A DNA stretch of 64,000 nucleotides from the NCBI GenBank assembly GCA_013396655.1, contig WBMV01007376.1, forward strand, positions 165,743 through 229,742. The letters are read 5' to 3'. Both the position numbers and the translations under genes were made by a program. The stretch is from Campylorhamphus procurvoides (taxonomy: Eukaryota; Chordata; Aves; Passeriformes; Dendrocolaptidae). Under the pieces are notes generated by a model. The model did no database searches. It saw only the letters and a program-made list of their open reading frames with translations, and was not told where the DNA came from. Of this stretch, positions 1-11,590 are shown one piece after another; positions within the stretch are counted from its first letter, which is position 1, and each line of letters opens with the position of its first letter.

Positions 1-637
1 TGCCTAGATGAACAATATGATTTAAGACTGATTGCCACAATGGATAGTAAATTGAAAAAAACTGTTACTCCTTATTTTCTGGATTCTGGATATTGACTAG
101 CACATGCTGTTTTAAGTTGTGTCCACTTATATGCACCTATCATTTTCTCTGGTTATGACATTAACCAGGAAGACCTTGTCTCACAGGACACCAAGATTCT
201 GACTTGGAAATCAGCTCATCTCTGTTAGAATATTACTGTTGACATCTGTATCACTAAACCAAGTTGACCTAACTTGATACGCATTTCTTGAGCCTTAGTG
301 TTTCTATTAAAGAGAATGCCCCAGATTAACTCAATCTTTTTGACTCCTTTTCTTTCCTTTTCCAAGACTATAGAGGAAATAGTTTCACTTCTTTGGGTTT
401 GCATATGTTTGAATAAGGTGGGAGAGGGGAGAAGCCTCACTGCATGAAAATCAAATAATTAAGAACAGCTTATGCTTTTACTGTCAGATTTAAGCTGAGC
501 TTTTCACTTGGCTTGTGCAGGAGCTGAGTTCCATAGAGGAAATCTTAGGAAAATTATCTTCTGTACTCCAGAGACTGTTGTTTAACTAACTTCTGAGACT
601 TGAATGCAAGTCAGCTATTTGTAAACAATTACGGTCC
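1..637. other. Unique AT-rich non-coding sequence
   Basis: No gene or repeat is recognised. The only frame of note is a 71-codon minus-strand frame at 225-440 with no domain-like features, which fits chance. The stretch ends where an LTR-like fragment begins. Confidence 0.6.
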
Positions 638-900
638 TGGAGATAAAGAGACACGGCAGACCTCAAGAGGCAGATTGTTGGCTTTATTGGTGCATCAAGC
701 ACAGATCATGCTTATAGCTCCCTGAAAATTACTGCTCAGCTAGGGAGGACTCATACTCTTTGGAAGGTGTAAGCATGATCTCAAATACAGCCTTGGTAAT
801 CCTGGTAACTCAGAGGTTTAATGTCAGGGAGAGATAATGTTCCTGTCTATGATGGCTTGGACTGGACTATCTGTAAATATTACTCCACTGGGCTTCAGTG
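638..900 (-). mobile_element. Possible LTR fragment of an endogenous retrovirus
   Basis: Read on the minus strand, this stretch has a TATA-like TATAAGC (about 709-715). An AATAAAG polyadenylation signal (682-688) follows about 25 bases later, and then a roughly 45-base U5-like tail ends in CA at 638. A short distance between TATA box and poly(A) signal is known in avian alpharetrovirus-type LTRs, where R is very short. The U3 boundary is not visible and I found no convincing target-site duplication, so the end at 900 is a guess. No retroviral coding sequence lies next to it. It could instead be unique sequence in which the two motifs coincide by chance. Confidence 0.33.
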
Positions 901-3393
901 CCAAAAGCCATTTTGGTAGCAGAAGCAGGGATTGGTGCTGAGTGAGGCCGTGATGAAACAAGCAGATGTAGCTGATGATGATGTGATGAGGCAGAAAAAA
1001 GAATCCAACCTGGTGTTTGCTTCTTGCACAGTTTTTTTACACACAAAAATGCCTTAAAAAGAACTAGCTAAGTTAGAAAATGTGAGTAAGGATTTCAGTT
1101 TGGTGAGCTGCTGTTGTCTTAGAGGTTATTAACTGGAATATATTTGTCCATATGAGGATTTGTTAACTCTTCAGTTCACTCTGATGCAAAGAGACTTCAG
1201 TTTGTTTCCACTGATGTTGGTATGGGTGAAAGACTGCAGCTCCTTCTCACTTTTGATTTCCTCTTTTCTTTGTCTGCTAAACTGAACATGTTTTGATAAT
1301 CACTGCTGGTGTGTGTCCTGGAGCAAAAGTGTATGGCTGCTCAGGGAAGGGTAAGAAATATGTGCCAGGCTGCTGTTAGGTTCATGTGTCTGTGCTTCCC
1401 CTGGAAACCCTGAAGATATGTGACCCCAAAAGGGAAAGATGAGGACAAAAAGATCAGTTTCAGTGCATTCCCCTACCATGGAAAAACAATAAATGGGAGG
1501 GGTGAAGAATAAGATTTCATGTGAACATTTCACTTGAAAATATATTACATTGTTAGGGAACTACCAGTCTAGAAGTACAATAAACAAATTTTATTCTAGT
1601 CCTAAATCCTGTGTTGTGTTAATCATTCTTTAACAAATACTACATTCTTACCTGACTTTTTCTTCTGGAAATATGATTCTAACTTTCAAGCTCTAAACTT
1701 CAAATTGCATTCTATCCATAAACCCTGTGAATATTTTTAAAATTCAATGATACTACTACATTTTATTTTCAATGTTGTTGTTCCCCTATTTTGTAAGTCA
1801 AGAAGGTGGGGGTGGAAACTTAAATACTATACTTACATCAGTGTGCATCATTGCTTCATCTCTGATGCAAAATATAAACTTGGGAGAACTGCTTTATTTA
1901 TGTTCCAGAAATATATTTTTTGCTCTAAAAGATAAGGTTAATTTCCCAAGGCACAATTTCAGAACATGCTTTTCCTTTCAAATTTTCATTTACAGAGGTG
2001 TTTTTTATGCCTACAAAATAATATATATAAACCCCAGGCCCCCTTCTTAATCCAGAAAACTGATCTTATGTGATTTGGAATAATTTTTATCTATTTATAT
2101 TCTTCATACATATGAAAAAATTGCCTTAGTTGTTACCTGTGATTCAATCTGCTCTTTCAAAAAAGGTCCCAGCAATTACCAGGTCAGTGAGTTCATCTTT
2201 CCAGTTGCCTTCAAGTGTTGTAGTTTTAAGTGCTTGTTTGAAGGCAAGAACTGTATTCCCTCACTGCATGAACAGTATCATACTGTGAGATTTACAAGCA
2301 AGCATCTTAATACCTTCCCCAGTATTGTCTTCAAGGTATTTCACTTCCTTTATTTTCCTTCTTTAGTAAATAAGGCTGTAAGTTGCAAATCTGAGTGTTT
2401 GAAATTAGACTTTCAGGTCTTACTGAGGCTTTTAAATAGCAGTGTCCAGCTTCTCAGAAGTGAACCTGGGTTGATTTTGGAAGCCTACAGAGTGTATTAG
2501 AAGAACAAGCTAGCTTTGGCATTTTTTAACCTCATTTTTGGGGTTTGTAGGGAGGTATTTTCTTCTGACAGTGGGGAGGTATGTGGTCCTACTCATACAG
2601 CAGCAAACTCTGAACTAAACTGCTTACATATAAAGAACTGGAGTCTTAACCTTCTATGACCACTGAGTACAGCTGTCAGATCCTAAGTTGCCCTTAATTT
2701 ATTTTACGTCTTATTCTGTGCTTGAGTGTCAAAACTGGGTAAACTGCTCAGTGTGTGAAATGAATTCTTCATTCTCTTTAAATTAATATTGAAGTTGATT
2801 CAAATACGAAATGTATTTAAAAATGGTTTTCACCTTGTGAAACTGCTGTTTCACCTCTCTCTCAAGATCACATTACTTAGGAACCCTTGACAGATTTTTC
2901 TGTGCTACCCTCCTTTTACACTGCTGTGCAGTCCCCAGAGATGTTTAGTAGAAAGTGGCTGAGTAATGGCAGATCCAAAATGCCATGTTAGGTGGCGCTC
3001 CTGCAGCCAAGGGATTGGGATGTGTGTGTACAAACGCAGAAGAAAGCCCCCCATGTTTAACTTCACTCCTGTAGACAAAGTCTCTAGTTAGAAAATTGTA
3101 AGATTACTCAAAAATACCTGGTTTGGAGTGGATAATTGGAGCTAGCCCCCCTGTAGTGTGCCCATGCTGAGTGATCCTGTATAATTTCTGTTCCTTCTGA
3201 TGGGAAATTTATGGTTGGTTGTCTGTGCCATGACTGGATCTAAATAATCTTCTGTCATAAACAAGGAGAACATTGTTTCTTTAAGGAAGATGTCCAAAAG
3301 AATAATGTGGAGAAACTATTGCAGCCACTGCATTTGGATATAATTGCAAACAGGTGCCTCTAGTAATGGGTTACACCCTCCCCTAGGTTAAAC

Positions 3394-3417
3394 CTCACTT
3401 TGCTATGCTAAAGTGAG
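3394..3417. repeat. Short inverted repeat
   Basis: Perfect 8-base arms, CTCACTTT (3394-3401) and AAAGTGAG (3410-3417), flank an 8-base spacer. The inner bases can extend the stem by two G-C pairs with one bulge. Arms of this length are expected many times by chance in 64 kb, so this is recorded as a visible structure without implied function. Confidence 0.5.
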
Positions 3418-4309
3418 ATTGGCTCATTGCACCAGGGAGAGGACTCTTGGCAAACTGCTTGAGCTGCAAAGCTTAAGTCGTAAAAGCCCTTAATGTTTAC
3501 CCTGTGTAAACTATCAATGCTGGTATTTTATGGCCAAATAGGGATACAAAAATGAAAAATAATTGAACCTTCATAACTGCTTTTGGATGAGACCAGTGTA
3601 TATCAGAAAAATCTAGATAACATCTAATGTTAGATATTTAGTTTATCTGCGTACTTATCCTGTTTCTCATAGTAAGAAGGCTTGTGCCACCACTGCCTCT
3701 GTGTCCTCCTGTCACCACTTCACCTTAGAGAGAAATGGTGCTGCTCAGAGAAATAGCTTTTGTGTCTGCTGGGTGGCTGTGGGTCACTGGGTATAGGAAA
3801 GGAGCCCAAGAGAACTCTAAACCTTGTAAGGCACCAAAGCTGGTCAGAAATTAGTAATTTGAAACAGGACTGGTGTAGTTCCACCATTCACTGGATTGCT
3901 TGTTGTGGTTTAGGAAATGGAGGATCATAGCAGTTAGGCTACCTGGTCAGACTTGAATGAAGCTTCAGACTCAGAGCTGAAGGGGAACCTCAGTTTTCTG
4001 CCACTGTTCTTTCCTCTTTTGTCTGGTTGGCATTTTCCCTAACACCTCAAAATTTAGCTGCTTTGGAAAACAACTCAAGCATTTAAAAGTACTGTTTCTA
4101 TAGATTGATATTAATGGAGAAAAACTGTGGAGTTATTTGAAGAAGTCAATAAGCTTAAGGGGAAGGGCTGTTAAGGTTGATATCTTCTCCCTGAAATTCT
4201 GATGGATTTTTAACAATCTCCCTCACCAAAAAAAGGGAAATTAAGAGGTCTTAGAGGAGGGGAGGTCCTTGCATGGAGGGAGAAATGCTCAAAAGACAGG
4301 AGATAGACT

Positions 4310-4333
4310 GGGGGGGCAGGTGGGGGAGAGGGG
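4310..4333 (+). other. G-rich tract with G-quadruplex potential
   Basis: G-runs of 7, 2, 5 and 4 bases fall within 24 bases. The 7-base run can be split into two runs of three, giving the four runs needed for an intramolecular G-quadruplex with short loops. It sits just upstream of the old CR1-like copy. No promoter is seen nearby. Confidence 0.45.
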
Positions 4334-4339
4334 AGTGCT

Positions 4340-5250
4340 TGGTTATGGCAGCAGATGGGGCTTGCTAGTGGTGCCAAGAGTTCTACACTGTTTGTAAGAA
4401 TGTAGATAAATGGGCTTGAAAAGAAAGGAGAGCAGTGAGGTGGCTAAGTTTGCTGTTGATAGACAATTATTCAAAGTAGTGAGGATGAAGGCAGACTGTG
4501 AAGAATTATACAAGGATCTGAAGACACTGTGTGACTGGGCAATAAAATAGGAGATGAAATTCAGTGTAGATAAATGTGAAGTGATGCATGTGGGGAAAAA
4601 CAACCCTAGCTTCACATATAAAATGATTGGCTCCAAGCTGTCTGTTGCCACTCAGGAGTGAGACCTTGGGTTATGATGGATAGTTCCATGAAAACATCAG
4701 CCCATGCTCGACAACAGGCTAAAAAGCAAATCAAATTTTAGGAATTATTAGGAAAGGCTCAGAGAACAAAACAGATAATGTCATTATGCAGCCATATAAA
4801 TCTATGGTTTGCCTGTACATTGGATGCTGCAAGTAGGTCTGACTTGCTAATCTCAATGAGGATGCATTAAGATGGGGAAGATTCAGAAGCAGGAAAGGAG
4901 GGGGAATGCAAAGGGCTGAGTAGGCTGGGACTCTCTTGTCTGGGAAAAAGCCAGCCGAGGATGATAATGATATAGAGGCTGACAAAACTGAATGGGTGGA
5001 GAGGGATGGATCTTTTATTGTCTCTTTCAGCACAAGAGTTAAGGGCCATTGAAATGAAGCTTATAGAAATGGATTCAGAGCAGTGAGAGGCAGCTTTTTC
5101 AGAAGGGAATAATGCACCTTGTTAAAGGTGTGTGGAGGGTCTGAGGGAGAATGTGCGAATAATTGGATGAAATGCCAGGTCAAGGACTACTAGATGCAGA
5201 AGCCATAACAAGCCTGAGAAATCTGAAAAAGTGCTGTTGACTTGAACAGC
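4340..5250 (+). mobile_element. Old, degraded CR1-like LINE fragment (3' part of ORF2)
   Basis: Recognisable phrases of the amniote CR1 reverse-transcriptase ORF 3' part appear in the expected order. They are a segment ending in a gag-tgg-c-aagtttgc-type phrase (about 4430-4460), the stretch around 4540-4600 with gatgaaattcagtgtagat and gtgatgcatgtgggg, then atggatagttccatgaaaac (4677-4696), and a later part ending near the ggactactagatgcagaagc phrase (5184-5203). In intact copies this region encodes the C-terminal part of the reverse transcriptase, followed by a short 3' untranslated tail. Here it is full of stops and indels in all plus frames, so it is a dead fossil. Both ends are approximate. 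The divergence is far greater than in the copy at 27929-28190, consistent with an insertion predating birds. This is inferred from remembered consensus; RepeatMasker would settle the subfamily. Confidence 0.72.
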
Positions 5251-8200
5251 TTTGTTAGAAATACTATGTATGTTTGTCGTATACTTTCACCTGTGACCAC
5301 TTTTGCTCCCTGTTTGAAACTGATAAGTGGATTTGAAGAAATTAGCTCTGTCAGAAACCTATGAAGGGTATGCATGCGGACAAATCATACTACTAGGACT
5401 TCTATTTCTCCTTGTCCAATACTGAGTGTGAAAATGATGAAGGGAAAGGAGTTTGATAACACAGAAAGCCAGTTGTTCCAGTCTTACATAGTGTTAATGC
5501 ATCAAAAAGTGCTTGTGCAAATTTAAATGTGATTGATGCCAGAATCTCCAAGCATATGTTAGTAGTAGAAAATTAATATCTTGTGAATTTGAGTAGTATT
5601 CAAGGAAATCATAGAGCTTTTGAAGTTATGTATGAGAGTATTCACAGGTGAGAATCAAAGATTTTGGTCAGAGCCTCCTCCAAATAAATAAAGTTATAAA
5701 GTTTGGAAAAAAACTAATAAGTGCATCCTCCTTCTGTCATATAAAGTGTTGCTAAAGTCAGCCCTCTATATTTACTGCGTGTATTACTGCATAAAAGCAT
5801 TTGTTTCACTACATAATTATACAATTAGAGAGATGAAGTACTACTCAATCAGTTTCAATAAATGGAATACTATGTAAGAATTGTGAATCAAGTACTCATT
5901 TTCTTATCTCTCTGCCAAGGAGTACACTGATTTACTTCAGCAGTACTGTTTGGGGTTGAAGAGAAATCTAACTTGGGAATGAGGACAAAATAATATGATG
6001 TGTATACCAAATATGACAATGTAAATTGTAGGAAGATTGAGAGGGAGCAAAGGCAATGTGATAGATGTGTAAAGCCTGTGGAACAATAACTGAGTAAAGA
6101 AGCTTTTTCTTGAATTCTCCTACTAGTTTTTTGGATATTATATCTTCATGTCTTCCATTCTCCTAATCAGGATGTTTCTGCTGAATAAAACAGAGATAAA
6201 TATTGAATTCAGTATTTCTCCTGAGGTGGCTGATGTAAAAATTATGAAAGGTGCAGGGAGGGGATATTAGATGTGCATGGGTAGAGGAAAGGGCTGAGCC
6301 TCAGGCAAAAATGGTCCAGTTGATTGCTAAAAGCCTTTAAAAATAAACTGCTAGTTGCTAACTGCAGTAGGTTCCATCTGTTCTAACAGAATAAGTTGAC
6401 ATTTGAAGGAAAATTAAAATGTTAAGCAAAGCAGTGAAGTAGTCTTGAGAACTTTAGTTGATTTAAAAGTTCTGAGTCTAATCCTTATGGAAAGACAGTG
6501 AAGGACTTTGGTTCTGCAGTCTCTCCAGAGACCTCTTTCTCTACTTTGCTCTCACAGTGAAGGCTTTTTTCCCACTTGTTAAATTGGGATTTTGCATGTT
6601 TAAACCTGTGAACACTGCCTTGAAAAGACAGATAAGTTGCATGGCAAATGTGATTACAAGAAGGAGTAGACATTCCTGCTTTGGATTGTAAATAAGTTTC
6701 TCCTATGGTTGTAGTGATGGAAAAACTTAAACCTGCAATGGACTGCCTTGTCTAAATTTGATAATTATCTGTCCACATTTATCTTTGACATGTAGCCTTT
6801 GCAAATGGTTGGTACACAGAATAGATAGTTCCACCTAGCTGGTTAAGGTGCTCTCTGAAAAATCCTGACCACCTTTGTAATGTTCCTGTTGCTCTGAACT
6901 AGCGCTGCAGATGTGTGGTTGATTCAGTGATGGTATGACTTGCAACTTTAAGGTTTCTACCACAAGAACCAAAGACAAAATTATGTTTTATGAATTATAT
7001 TACTTTTTCTTCTCTGTTAAGACTGAAGGAAGGATGGCTCCCAGGAATGACTTGAGTCTCCCAATCATCTCGTAGCCTACTCAAGCAAAAACTTACTGAG
7101 TTACTTCCAAACTTTGCTATTACCCATACCTATCCCTTGTTGTTCCTGGTGTGCTTTCTAGTTTAAAAAAAACCCCAACCCCCTGAACAGCTTTAAAAGG
7201 CCAGGGGACCTTAAGCTTTACTCTGTGAGCAACTTTGAGGAAACAAAGGCTTTCTGCTCTTCTATGTCTCTTCCTTTATGAACACCTTATGTAGGTAAGG
7301 AACCCAGTAAACCAGTGGGAGAGAACTAGAAAACTAGACATTTTATCCATATATTATCGGGAATTTTCTTTATTAAAAGGAAATATTCTAACTATTTCTT
7401 TTTAAAAGGTAGGAGAATCGAATGTTAAATACCCTGCCATATGGATTTCAGGGAAAATAGAGGAAGTGTTTTCAGCTCTGTTCCATTTAAGATGTTGTGT
7501 CCACAAGTCTGCATTATGCAGCCAGAGGTATTATGACCTATTTCAGTATTCTTCTAGAGTATTGGCCTATTCATATAGTTTAATAATCTTACACTGCATC
7601 AAGAATGTGCGGTTATTTTTAAAATACACTGTTAGAACAAGGTAAAGTCATAATGCTAGCTAGTGTGTTTGAGCAACAGATGGTTTCTTTTTCTAACTGA
7701 TGAACCTTAGGCTTCCACTGACCTCCTATAGAAGCCTCGTTACAATACACCTGTTACAGCAGTTCCTGACAGCATATACATAATTTCTGTCTTTATTTTG
7801 ATTTTTTTTAACCCTTCACAATGACAAACTGAAGTGGCACGTAGTAGTATAAAGTCAGAACAAGTTCCATTCATGGGATGCTGGTTGGTGTGTTCTTATA
7901 AAGGAAAACTTTGTGTAAAGTATTTTCTTTCCTCTCAGATAAAGGAAAATTTGACTGACATGAACCAGACAAGCTGTGCTGTGCAGGTGTGGCTGCAACA
8001 GCTGGTCACGCAGCTCTGCTGATTTTTAGGCAATTGTTGACTTCTTCAAAAGAGCCTGTCTTTTACTGTCCCTTACTACATCTTTTGTTTCAAACACAGA
8101 CTTATAACACTGGGAGGGAAACACCAACTACTTTCTGTTTGTAGGGATCAATTTGTGTATTTTTCTACTTCTACACCTAGTTTATCCACACTGACTTTGT

Positions 8201-11200
8201 AGAATGCCAGTGTAAACTCCTTGGTGCTATCCTATGTTTTGTTTGGTTGTTTGCATTGGATGATGTGAGTGGGATAATGTGTTGATGTGATTGTGTGAGT
8301 CTAAGTTTTAAGGTGCTGATCAGCCATGGTGGCATGGCTACAGCACATCTTTCTTTTCAGAAAGGTACTTTCAGCAAGCTGTTGGAAATATTGCAGAACT
8401 CTAATGTTTTATGGAAAGCAGTAAACTTCCTGGTTTTGCCTTCTAGTGTAATCTGCTACAGTCTGGATCTTTTCTGCAAGCCTGAACACCTTTTATCAAA
8501 GATGGCTTAATTAACACACAGTGCTTGCTACTATAGGGGTAGCTCTGTGGTTGGTTTCAGTTCATGTTTCTGTTGATTCTTTGTGATGTCATCAGTTTGG
8601 TCCTGTTGATTGGCCAAAGAAAGGGAGTCCTTTTTATTTTTTTCACAGATGAGTCTGAAGTATGTAGTGTACTTTGTGAAGTTACGTTTGAATACTTCAC
8701 ATGTTTGCTTCATGCTTGGTATTTTTTTCAGAATGAAAGATAAGAAATAGTAATGCTACTACAGAAACATGCAAAAAAATGAGTATCTGTAGGAAGAAAG
8801 GTTGGCAGTTGAAAAATGGGTCTGTTGCCCACTTTAGCACTTCCCAGCAAAGACACCTGTTACGTTTTGAACCATTGTGGGTACCTGATGGAATGCTTTC
8901 AACTGGAAGTATAAGGCAGGTAAGGATGAAGAGATTGGCACAGAGGTGTCTAAGCCTGAGCCTGGCTTCAGGACAGCAGTGTGCTGCATCTTAGAGCTAT
9001 TCAGTCGTGCTGGTGCTGCTCTGGGTCAAAGGTAACACTTCTGTGTAGTTCTGCATTATTTTATGTGAATACACCTGTCTGGTGGTCTTTCTACACACAG
9101 TCCTAGAAAGACAAATTTTTCAGATCCTCAAATGTAAGTTGAGATTATGAAGGAATTATCACCAAGACACTGAACAATTGAGATGGCTTTTATGCTACTG
9201 AAGCTAATGAAGATAAATTATCAGAAAGTTCCTTTTCCTTTATTACCTTTCCACTCTCCAATAGAAATAGATGCATGTGTTCACCAAGTCATGATTTGGA
9301 CCAGTTTAACTGGAAATACGGTAGACTTGCCATCAGCAAGTGTTGTCAGCTCAAGACTGAATATCAGTCTGAATACTGTTTTTTGTTTGATCTGGAGTTT
9401 GTTGTTGTTCCCACCTGATTGTCCCTGATTGCCTTTTGGCAGGGCCAGAAGGTTGTAATCAGCATTAACAGAAAGAGTTCTGATGTACCAGTGGTTCCTG
9501 AGCAGTCCATAGCACTACGCTGCAGCTGGTGATTTGAATTTGTGACTTAAACTGTTTTCTTATGACGTGAATCCTATTCAGGTTTCAAAATTTTCATCCA
9601 GATCTGAATAAAGCAAAAAGAAAGAATGAAAACTATATAATTGAAAGAATAATCATGGCTGATATTTCTTTTCCTTTTGTACTTAGAACCATTATGGCAA
9701 TACGAAGTTTTTTTCTTCAGTTTTTCCAGGGTAAAAAATAAAAAGTACTAGTTTGCCCACATTCTGCCTGTGTTATCACTGTATTTCACTGCAGAGTTCA
9801 TACAACAGCACTTCAATTTCTCATTCTTTGTTCTACCTATAGAACAAGGACATAAGTTCACTTTCTTCACCCCTTGATGAAGTATTTCTAGAACATGGAG
9901 TATGTTCTCAGTCAGCCCTTTAATGTTTGAGCTTTAGTTGATCAAGCTCATATGAATCCTTGTAGGAAGACACCTTCAAATGAAATCTAGTTTTAGGTAT
10001 CACTGTACAGATCTGACACTTTGTTCTGCATGTTTGCTGGGTTGCATCTTGTTGCAACAAAAGTCACTGTTCAAAATCAAGGTACTATTAATTTCTCAGA
10101 AAAGTGAAGTTCCCTTGTGTTCTTTGGATGATTCTACTGAGTGACACAAGCTAATAACAACTGGGGGTGGGGGTTTAGTTGGGCCACTTTTGTGGTCACA
10201 AAACTCAATGCTTCTACTCTAGTTAATATCTCAGGAAAGTTAAGAAACAAAAAAAAAAGTTTCCTAGAGCTGTTGTACTTCCCTCTAGGAATAAAGTTAC
10301 ATTTATGGCTCTAATCCCATAATGAAGAAGCCTGAATGATCAATCTGAAAATGAAATATTAATATACCACCTCTCCTTACTTTTCTTTCCAGCAGTCCTT
10401 TAAATGTGGAACAATGACAAAAAATTCTTGTATGAATAAAATACTTCAGGGACTGAAAGTAAGGCTGGGGGGCAGCTGTTACTGACATAGCTTCAGTGTT
10501 TAAAAAGAACTTAGAGAAACTAGAGATGCACTGTTTTTTGATTCTAGGAATCTGAAACTCTTACTTTCTCAGTTCTGGTTTACTTTCCCCATGCATTGGG
10601 GTGATAAATAAGATCAAAGAATCTTACTTAGAAAATTGATTAATGTAACTGCCAGTATTTTATGAAGTATGAAGCTAGAATTTGGCCTGAGCTGTCACTT
10701 CAGTATTGCTGAATATTGGTATAGAAGACACCCGAGGACTTTCTGATACTGACCCATTAGGAAATATACTGAAAGGCCTGCGTTTGCATGGGGAGTGCCT
10801 CTTTGATTAATAGTCCTGCTGTGAATGTGACATATCTGTGCTGCTGTGTAACTTTTTCCGGATGCTAGACACTTATGTTTAATGATATTTGCCAATTCAA
10901 TAGGAGGAATAAGATTGAGATGATGTTAAATTGCTTTTCTCAGAGTGTGCACAGTAGAAAGGGTAATGAAACATTAATTCAGTGGGCTTTTTTTTGTCTT
11001 TTGTATGTGCCTGTGTAACGAGGGCTCTAGTTTTGGCCCATTAGTTTGCATGTGAGCAGATCTGCTGACCCAGCCATTCCCCCTCTGGGAGTGGGCTGTC
11101 TCTATTCTGTGCAGGGGTAAATCCTGTGTACACAGCCTCAGGACGGTCCTGGAAAATCATGGCCCCTCTTGATATCAGAAAATATTCCCATAAGTTTAGA

Positions 11201-11309
11201 ACACTCCCCAAAAACCTGAGACCCATACAAACTCAGAACTCAAAATCAGACAACTGAGTGAAGGGCTTCCTTGCTCTTCATCTGAAACACTTTACTATTC
11301 ATTATTGCC
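5251..11309. other. Unique non-coding sequence, no gene seen
   Basis: About 6 kb of AT-rich single-copy-looking DNA. Open frames at 6485-6673, 7834-8022, 8295-8510, 8779-8994, 9183-9428 and 10303-10488 are 60-81 codons. They show no domain signature, membrane pattern or codon bias that I can defend. Short homopolymer runs such as the A-run near 7165 and the T-run near 7805 are present. No CR1, SINE or LTR is recognised. Confidence 0.6.
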
Positions 11310-11590
11310 TCTGCAACCCGAGGCTTCGGAAGGGATCGTTTTGAAAATTATACCTTTAAAACGAAAAAAGCCCCACCAAAACACTGTTTTCACATTAGTC
11401 CTAACAAGGATGCGATGCTGGAGGACGATGAGAAGAGCTCAGGGGCTTGACTGCCACCTACTGCTCGCTGCTCCGCGCTCCCGGGGCTGCCGGCTCCGGC
11501 GGCTGGAGGGAGAACGCTTCTGGCAAATCTAGAATAATAATAGAAAAAGACATTTTTTTGAACGGAGAAGGCTACAAATTTACAAAAGGC
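11310..11590. promoter_or_regulatory. Small CpG-rich patch, possible orphan CpG island core
   Basis: Bases 11461-11520 contain 46 G or C out of 60 and eight CpG dinucleotides. The flanks (11325-11430) hold several more CpGs in otherwise AT-rich DNA. CpG is normally lost from methylated vertebrate DNA, so such a cluster suggests an unmethylated element, a recent insertion or an old exon or promoter. Open frames cross it on both strands (11305-11532, 11447-11659, 11390-11596) with unrelated translations, so coding is not supported. It is well short of usual CpG-island length. Confidence 0.35.

Larger units (their letters stand above)
901..4339. other. Unique non-coding sequence, no gene seen
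   Basis: Open frames here are short (62-92 codons), overlapping and low-complexity, for example 1747-1935 and 1772-2050 in two frames of the same AT-rich DNA. Small points of interest are a CTCF-core-like AGGTGGCGCT at 2990-2999, an inverted repeat at 3394-3417, and a G-rich tract with four or more G-runs at 4310-4333. No known repeat family is recognised. Confidence 0.6.

Noticed and set aside
2990..2999. CTCF site at AGGTGGCGCT
   Set aside because: The core matches, but the upstream half of the consensus does not. A ten-base match is not enough to call a site.
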